DNA of 64,000 nt, taken from NCBI GenBank assembly GCA_964567785.1, contig CAZMOK010000001.1, positions 93,788-157,787 of the forward strand, in the 5' to 3' direction. Both the position numbers and the translations under genes were made by a program. Every line of letters begins with the position of its first letter. The stretch's first letter is position 1. This DNA comes from CAZMOK01 sp964567785 (lineage in GTDB: Bacteria > Bacteroidota > Bacteroidia > Bacteroidales > JAGOPY01). The notes under the pieces are model-generated. The model did not search any database. It saw only the letters and a program-made list of their open reading frames with translations, and was not told the DNA's origin. Positions 59,499 to 64,000 of the stretch are shown piece by piece.

Positions 59499-62400
59499 CT
59501 ATCCTGAAACAATTACTTTCTTTCTAATAACCAGGTCTTCCGACTTGATCTCTAAAAGATAAATTCCACTTTGCGGACTGCTACCGGCGGTGACAAACTT
59601 TACGGGCAGCCTGCCGACGGGGATATTGTCGTACCGTGTTTTACCCAGTATCCTGCCATCCATCGAATAAACGGAGATCTCACACACTTTACTGATGTCT
59701 TTGCTGAAATGCAGATAAACGTGGTCACTTGCAGGATTGGGATATACCTTTATCATATTTGTGCCTGTTGTAAAACTTTCATCAGTCCCCAGTGTCTGGT
59801 CAACGATAAGAGTGACAGGGATCTCCATGCCTTCCGAAAAATAATCATCAAGTAACAGGCGGCATTCATAGGTCCCGTCTTCCATGCCTTCTGTGTTCCA
59901 GGCGATCAGAACCTGTGCAGAGGACCCTCCGCTGAGTAGGCCGCCTGTGGTATCGGTCCCGACCCAGGAGGGTTCAGCGCCAAGGTTGGTAAGATTGATC
60001 ACCCCGTTGATGATATGGGGTTCATTTCCGTAAACATCACCATGGACTTCATAATCAAGTGTTACATCTTCAGGAAGGTTTTCATGGGCAAAGAAGGTTA
60101 TTTCGGCAGTGGCCGTTTCATTGCCCCTGAGCACGCCCCAACCGCTGGCGTCTTCCCCGTGCCAGTTGGCCGTTACCCCAGTGCCCAGTTCCCCGGTAAA
60201 AACGAGGTCACCGTTCGACCCCCCTGTAAAATCTGTAGTTGTCTGTAATTCAATACCAGGGGGAAAATCGATGTACAGGTCTTTGATCCATTCAGCATCC
60301 TGGCTTGAATTGTACAGGGAAAAAGTCCATGTATAAGCTTCACCGGTTCGCAGGTCTTTTTCAGGGCAAAAGAGGTAGGAACCAAGCACACTGCGGCTGC
60401 CGGAGTTTGTTTTCTGTGGAACGACAGATGAGATCCTGAGGCTGAACTCCTGTTCTCCCGGGCCACTGTTTGTTATCAGAAGGGTATCATAACCAGTTTC
60501 GTCCGGTCGCATCACCAGTTCAATTTCATCAGGGCTGCAGGTAATTACCGGCGCCATTTCCTGCGCGCCGGGGAGCTCGATATAATCTATCCAGGCGCCA
60601 TCCATACCGTGACTTACGCTCTGGTCTTTACTGTATTTCCATTCGAAACGGTGGAAACCCGGTTCAACGGGATAGGTCTCTTTTGACCATTCACTGTTTC
60701 CGTCCCAGCGGTCCATCTCTACACCGTCGATCGAGAAAGCCAGGAAATCAAAGTTGTTGTTGGTGCTCTCGTCATCTTCGCAGAAAACCCTCTTATGGAA
60801 TGAAATATCGCCGGCCATACTGACCTCAAGGTCCAGTATCATGATTGATTCCTTGTTATGTGTGATAAAGCCCGACCTGGCGCTGTATGATCCTTCCCAC
60901 ATAGCGTTTTCATCAATTTTCCAGGGCCTTTCGCCTGCAAATCCCCAGTTGGCCGCAGTAAAATCACCGGTCTCAAAATCTTCGATCTGAAACCCGACCA
61001 CGAGATTGAATGTGTCGATTGTACTGAACCCGAGATCGCCATCCAGGGTGGTCGTGAACTCTATTGAATGGCCGTTCTGGGCTTCATCCGAAACATAAAC
61101 GGTATAATCCCCGGTTTCCTGCTGATTGGGACCCAGGGAAACGATCATGGCAAAATTATCTATCACCTCTGTCAGCGAATCATCCGTTTCGAGCAAGGTG
61201 AAGATATTCTCTGCCGGGGATCCTCCTGAATTCAGGTATGCTATTGAAATGCCGGCTGTATCACCCGGGTCGAGCCTCGAATTTTCATCATCTACAATTA
61301 CTTCATAAATGTAAATATCCGGCGCCCTTGCTGTATGGTATAGATTGCTTTCCCATACCGAATCCCCGTCTGTAATAGTGCATTCCAGCGTGAAAAGATG
61401 GTTATCGGGTATGTCGGGGCTGACCTCAAAAGTCACTGCATCTTCAAATCTCAGGGGTTCGGTTGGCGGCAGGATACCAAGGTATTCCGTGCTGTCAACA
61501 AGCAGTATGTATTCATCATCCACCGATACCGACATTTCAGCATCATAGATGGTATCGCTTTCAATGTTTGTCACTACCATGCTCACCAGGGTCGTTTCTC
61601 CGTATTCAATAACCTGGTCGCCTCCTGAACTGACGGAATCATTCACTACCAGCCCGCTGGAAGCAAGGGTCAGTACTTTGTGATCCTTGATGAAGTTGTT
61701 ATCGGTTACTTTAAAGCCTATATCGACTCCCGTATAATTTTGCTGGGGAATACCTGTGAAGAGACCATCCGGTGTTATACTGAACTCTTCCGGGTAATCA
61801 TACTTCTCAAGCAGAACAGATAGGTTTTCAGATACAGTTGCGTTGTTCGACAACCATGTTTGCTGCATGTTTTCGTCATCACCCCAGGAGATACCGGATA
61901 TCCATAAGTTTTCACCGGGCGAGTCCATGATCCCGTAACAGAACTCAATATTGCCTGAAGGATAGAGCTTTACGGCATAGTTGTAGCCTGTCCCTGAGCT
62001 CCCTTCGAGGGAGGTCTGCCACCTGAAGATTGCATAGCCGGAGTTGCCCTCATACCAGATCCCGTCGCCCGAACCGGAACTGATTTGCTGGTATTGGTTC
62101 ATAAAAGGAGATATATTCCGGGTTTTCCTGAATAAGACCTTATCATCGTTGAAATAAGGGTAGGGATAGAGTTGCTCGTCGAACATAATGTAGCCGTCGA
62201 CGTGAATAGTTATGCTGCTGTAGCTACTGTCGAAAAAAGGAAAGCTGAAATCGATGGGCTGGGTAACAAACCCTTCTGAACTGCCGTTTGGAGAGAGCTG
62301 ATTTGCTGTGACCTGCGGGAAGGTGGCTGAAGAGATTATTTCTTCATAAGTTTTATCGAGTTCCCATACATAGGGCTGGGTGCCTCCTGAGGCAATCATC

Positions 62401-63896
62401 TGGCAGCTGTAGGGTTGGCCCTGGGGTGCAGCCGGCAGTGCTTCGTTCTCAATGGTTACCATGTCGAAATTAACGGTATGAACCAGGCTCAGACGGGTTG
62501 TGTCATTTTCATTTATAGGGACGTTCGACTGGGGCGAGATGATCTCCACCATAGTCCCGGTATGATCATAGACAGAGAAATGGTCTACCTGGCCTGTTCC
62601 TGAATTGTCCGGGTCATCCTCAACCACTTCGAGAAAGATTTTGACCGGCTGCCCTGTTACCAGATGCGTAAGTAACGGTGACAGGTCAAGGCCGAACTCA
62701 ATGGTCTTGTCCGGTTCATCAGTTCCGCCTTGCATGTAATTATAGCCACCCTGGTAATCGTAAATCGGAAAATCTAGCCTGTACTCAGGAAAGCTGGCAT
62801 TTGTGCTGTTGGCTATACCCGTTATTACTTTGACTGTTTTTCTAAGGTCATGAGTGAGTATGACGCGGGCTGTAAAAAGGGGTTGATAATCGGGTTTAAC
62901 ATCCAGAGTATGGACCGAATGGTTCCACACACCCCCGGAACCAAGGTCATCTGCCAGTGTTTTGTACATCATGTAAGCATAACCGCTGTCGCCCCAGTTA
63001 GGCACGCCCCCATAGCTCTGCACCATTTTAAAACCACCTATCTCCCAGTCTTTCAGGTCTACTTCGCCATCGCCATTGATATCAATGTCATTGGTATATT
63101 GGCCGTCCTCATTGTAGTCCCACCTGATGGAATCGTTATAGCCCACTATTGTCATGGCATGATTGGGGCTGCCCCCGAAGTAAGTAAGAACATATTTTCC
63201 CTCTTCCGGTGTACCGGGAGGCAGTATATTGTTAGCCGACATATAATTGGCATAAAAGCTGGCCACACCTCCAATTGCTGAGCTGTCGAGATGGTTATGG
63301 AGCCACCCTTTGATGGTAATCAGGTCGTCTTCATCTTCCACGAATATCTGGCTGAACCCGGAGATACGGTTGTGCATGCCGTTGAAGTATTCCGGATAAC
63401 CGGATAACCATCTTTTGGGACCGCCGGTCGACAGGGTGCCTCCGTAGTCAACTACATTGGGCATTCCGTAGTGTTTGAGGATCTGAAAACTGTGCAGGTA
63501 GCTCACACCGAACCATCCGTTGCCCCCGTTCATGAAATTCCAGGAAAAATGTGTCGGGTACTGGTTCTGGAGCTGATCTGCAGGCAGGTTACGTACCCTG
63601 TTAATCTCGTAGGTGAAGTTATAGGCTATCCCGGCTGCCTGCCCGCAACTGTAACCGTCCTGGTTAAACACTGGCCTCATGAATATTTCTGATGAATTAT
63701 CCACAACAGCAGGCAGGTCTCTTGCAGAGTAGCCGGCAGGCCTTTCTTTAACAGGGATATTCCTGAGGAGGTATTCTTCAAGTGGTGTCAGTGGCGGCAG
63801 TTCTGCTCCCCCGGCCGAAAGCTTTTGCTGGGAAAAGCCATTCATGCCTGATAATACAAGGACAGAGGCAAGAACTAAATGACGGAGAGTTTTCAT
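59499..63896 (-). CDS. Papain-fold (C1-like) secreted protease with T9SS sorting domain
   Basis: Large secreted cysteine peptidase. The ATG at 63896 starts the signal peptide MKTLRHLVLASVLVLSGMNGFSQ; the frame also has an ATG at 63908. The catalytic domain spans residues about 65-320: Q79 and C84 (FNQDGYSCGQAAGIAYN) and H246 (SPNHAMTIVGYND). The usual Asn-Ser-Trp-Gly reads QSYG (Q293). Between His and this site is an insert with two calcium loops (DYNEDGQY; DINGDGEVDLKDW), like a dockerin EF-hand. Long beta-rich parts follow (an Ig-like QGQPYSCQMIASGG domain and CARDB-like parts) and a T9SS sorting domain (VYPNPASDHVYLHF to KKVIVSG). 1465 residues. A heptamer array lies 45 bases upstream. Confidence 0.85.
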   Translation of the reverse strand: MKTLRHLVLASVLVLSGMNGFSQQKLSAGGAELPPLTPLEEYLLRNIPVKERPAGYSARDLPAVVDNSSEIFMRPVFNQDGYSCGQAAGIAYNFTYEINRVRNLPADQLQNQYPTHFSWNFMNGGNGWFGVSYLHSFQILKHYGMPNVVDYGGTLSTGGPKRWLSGYPEYFNGMHNRISGFSQIFVEDEDDLITIKGWLHNHLDSSAIGGVASFYANYMSANNILPPGTPEEGKYVLTYFGGSPNHAMTIVGYNDSIRWDYNEDGQYTNDIDINGDGEVDLKDWEIGGFKMVQSYGGVPNWGDSGYAYMMYKTLADDLGSGGVWNHSVHTLDVKPDYQPLFTARVILTHDLRKTVKVITGIANSTNASFPEYRLDFPIYDYQGGYNYMQGGTDEPDKTIEFGLDLSPLLTHLVTGQPVKIFLEVVEDDPDNSGTGQVDHFSVYDHTGTMVEIISPQSNVPINENDTTRLSLVHTVNFDMVTIENEALPAAPQGQPYSCQMIASGGTQPYVWELDKTYEEIISSATFPQVTANQLSPNGSSEGFVTQPIDFSFPFFDSSYSSITIHVDGYIMFDEQLYPYPYFNDDKVLFRKTRNISPFMNQYQQISSGSGDGIWYEGNSGYAIFRWQTSLEGSSGTGYNYAVKLYPSGNIEFCYGIMDSPGENLWISGISWGDDENMQQTWLSNNATVSENLSVLLEKYDYPEEFSITPDGLFTGIPQQNYTGVDIGFKVTDNNFIKDHKVLTLASSGLVVNDSVSSGGDQVIEYGETTLVSMVVTNIESDTIYDAEMSVSVDDEYILLVDSTEYLGILPPTEPLRFEDAVTFEVSPDIPDNHLFTLECTITDGDSVWESNLYHTARAPDIYIYEVIVDDENSRLDPGDTAGISIAYLNSGGSPAENIFTLLETDDSLTEVIDNFAMIVSLGPNQQETGDYTVYVSDEAQNGHSIEFTTTLDGDLGFSTIDTFNLVVGFQIEDFETGDFTAANWGFAGERPWKIDENAMWEGSYSARSGFITHNKESIMILDLEVSMAGDISFHKRVFCEDDESTNNNFDFLAFSIDGVEMDRWDGNSEWSKETYPVEPGFHRFEWKYSKDQSVSHGMDGAWIDYIELPGAQEMAPVITCSPDEIELVMRPDETGYDTLLITNSGPGEQEFSLRISSVVPQKTNSGSRSVLGSYLFCPEKDLRTGEAYTWTFSLYNSSQDAEWIKDLYIDFPPGIELQTTTDFTGGSNGDLVFTGELGTGVTANWHGEDASGWGVLRGNETATAEITFFAHENLPEDVTLDYEVHGDVYGNEPHIINGVINLTNLGAEPSWVGTDTTGGLLSGGSSAQVLIAWNTEGMEDGTYECRLLLDDYFSEGMEIPVTLIVDQTLGTDESFTTGTNMIKVYPNPASDHVYLHFSKDISKVCEISVYSMDGRILGKTRYDNIPVGRLPVKFVTAGSSPQSGIYLLEIKSEDLVIRKKVIVSG

Positions 63897-63940
63897 AAGC
63901 TTTCCCAATTGTCTGCTAAGATAAGAAAAGGTACTTTTTA

Positions 63941-64000
63941 ATTATCGATTATCGATTATCGATTATCAATTATCAATTACCATTTACTATTTACTATTTA
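63941..64000. repeat. Heptamer array upstream of the protease gene, cut by the window end
   Basis: Units in one exact register: ATTATCG three times, ATTATCA twice, ATTACCA once, TTTACTA twice, then TTTA at the window end. Neighbouring units differ by at most a few bases, so the unit changes step by step along the array. It continues beyond base 64000. It resembles the array at 32500-32709 in build but not in unit sequence. Confidence 0.85.

Overview
The window looks like a scaffold from a Bacteroidota genome, most likely a Bacteroidales-type organism assembled from a metagenome. Supporting signs are four large secreted proteins with type IX secretion (T9SS) C-terminal sorting domains, a GldB-like gliding lipoprotein, a TonB-dependent receptor with a carboxypeptidase-like N-domain, no Shine-Dalgarno pattern at starts, and more than a dozen exact copies of the Bacteroidota -7 promoter box TAnnTTTG just upstream of genes. 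A 100-base N gap (35937-36036) shows it is a scaffold. I saw no rRNA, tRNA, CRISPR array, insertion sequence or phage gene.

Layout. 1-9 kb: end of tilS, dsbD, an FG-GAP/VCBS T9SS protein, an M20 dipeptidase on the minus strand, and a choice-of-anchor-L T9SS protein. 9-11.3 kb: gap, folK and a deoxynucleoside kinase. 11.4-20 kb: a barrel-OmpA-TPR outer-membrane protein, the comM/yifB ATPase, gldB-like and two small outer-membrane barrels, then nadE. 20-28 kb: a long minus-strand run with an Fe-S pair (mrp, nifU-like), a DUF2271-like lipoprotein, a TonB receptor, a Bcp peroxiredoxin, a photolyase, a lipocalin and a TIGR01777 epimerase; the last four resemble a light and oxidative stress set. 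28-32.4 kb: a T9SS propeller protein and a MATE exporter. 32.4-38.2 kb: an unusual accessory cluster, DUF1214-sulfotransferase-SDR facing two further SDRs. 38.2-44.6 kb: a DUF2079 membrane protein, a stand-alone LOTUS-like domain, an AsmA-like protein and a DUF3352-like propeller protein. 44.7-54 kb: rnhB, a DUF6427-like membrane protein, purD and a glycosyltransferase, diverging from a polysaccharide export and polymerisation operon (flippase, two tandem Wzz-like proteins, O-antigen ligase). 54-64 kb: an LpxD-like acyltransferase with efp, an AlgX-like/MBOAT O-acetylation pair, an NTF2-like protein and a 1.46-kb-residue papain-fold T9SS protease.

Most unusual signals. (1) Heptamer arrays: DNA with a strict 7-bp period whose unit changes step by step along the array, best at 32500-32709 (thirty units in one register) and 63941-64000, with a weaker one at 54081-54185; two of these lie between convergent genes. 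(2) A nine-A run at the end of the first Wzz-like gene contains A AAA AAC in the correct phase for a -1 shift, and the shifted frame stays open straight into the second Wzz-like gene. (3) The N gap is flanked by the same 55 bases on both sides; collapsing it restores one intact 397-residue DUF1214 gene. (4) A 124-bp MITE-like element with perfect 12-bp inverted ends at 39698-39821.
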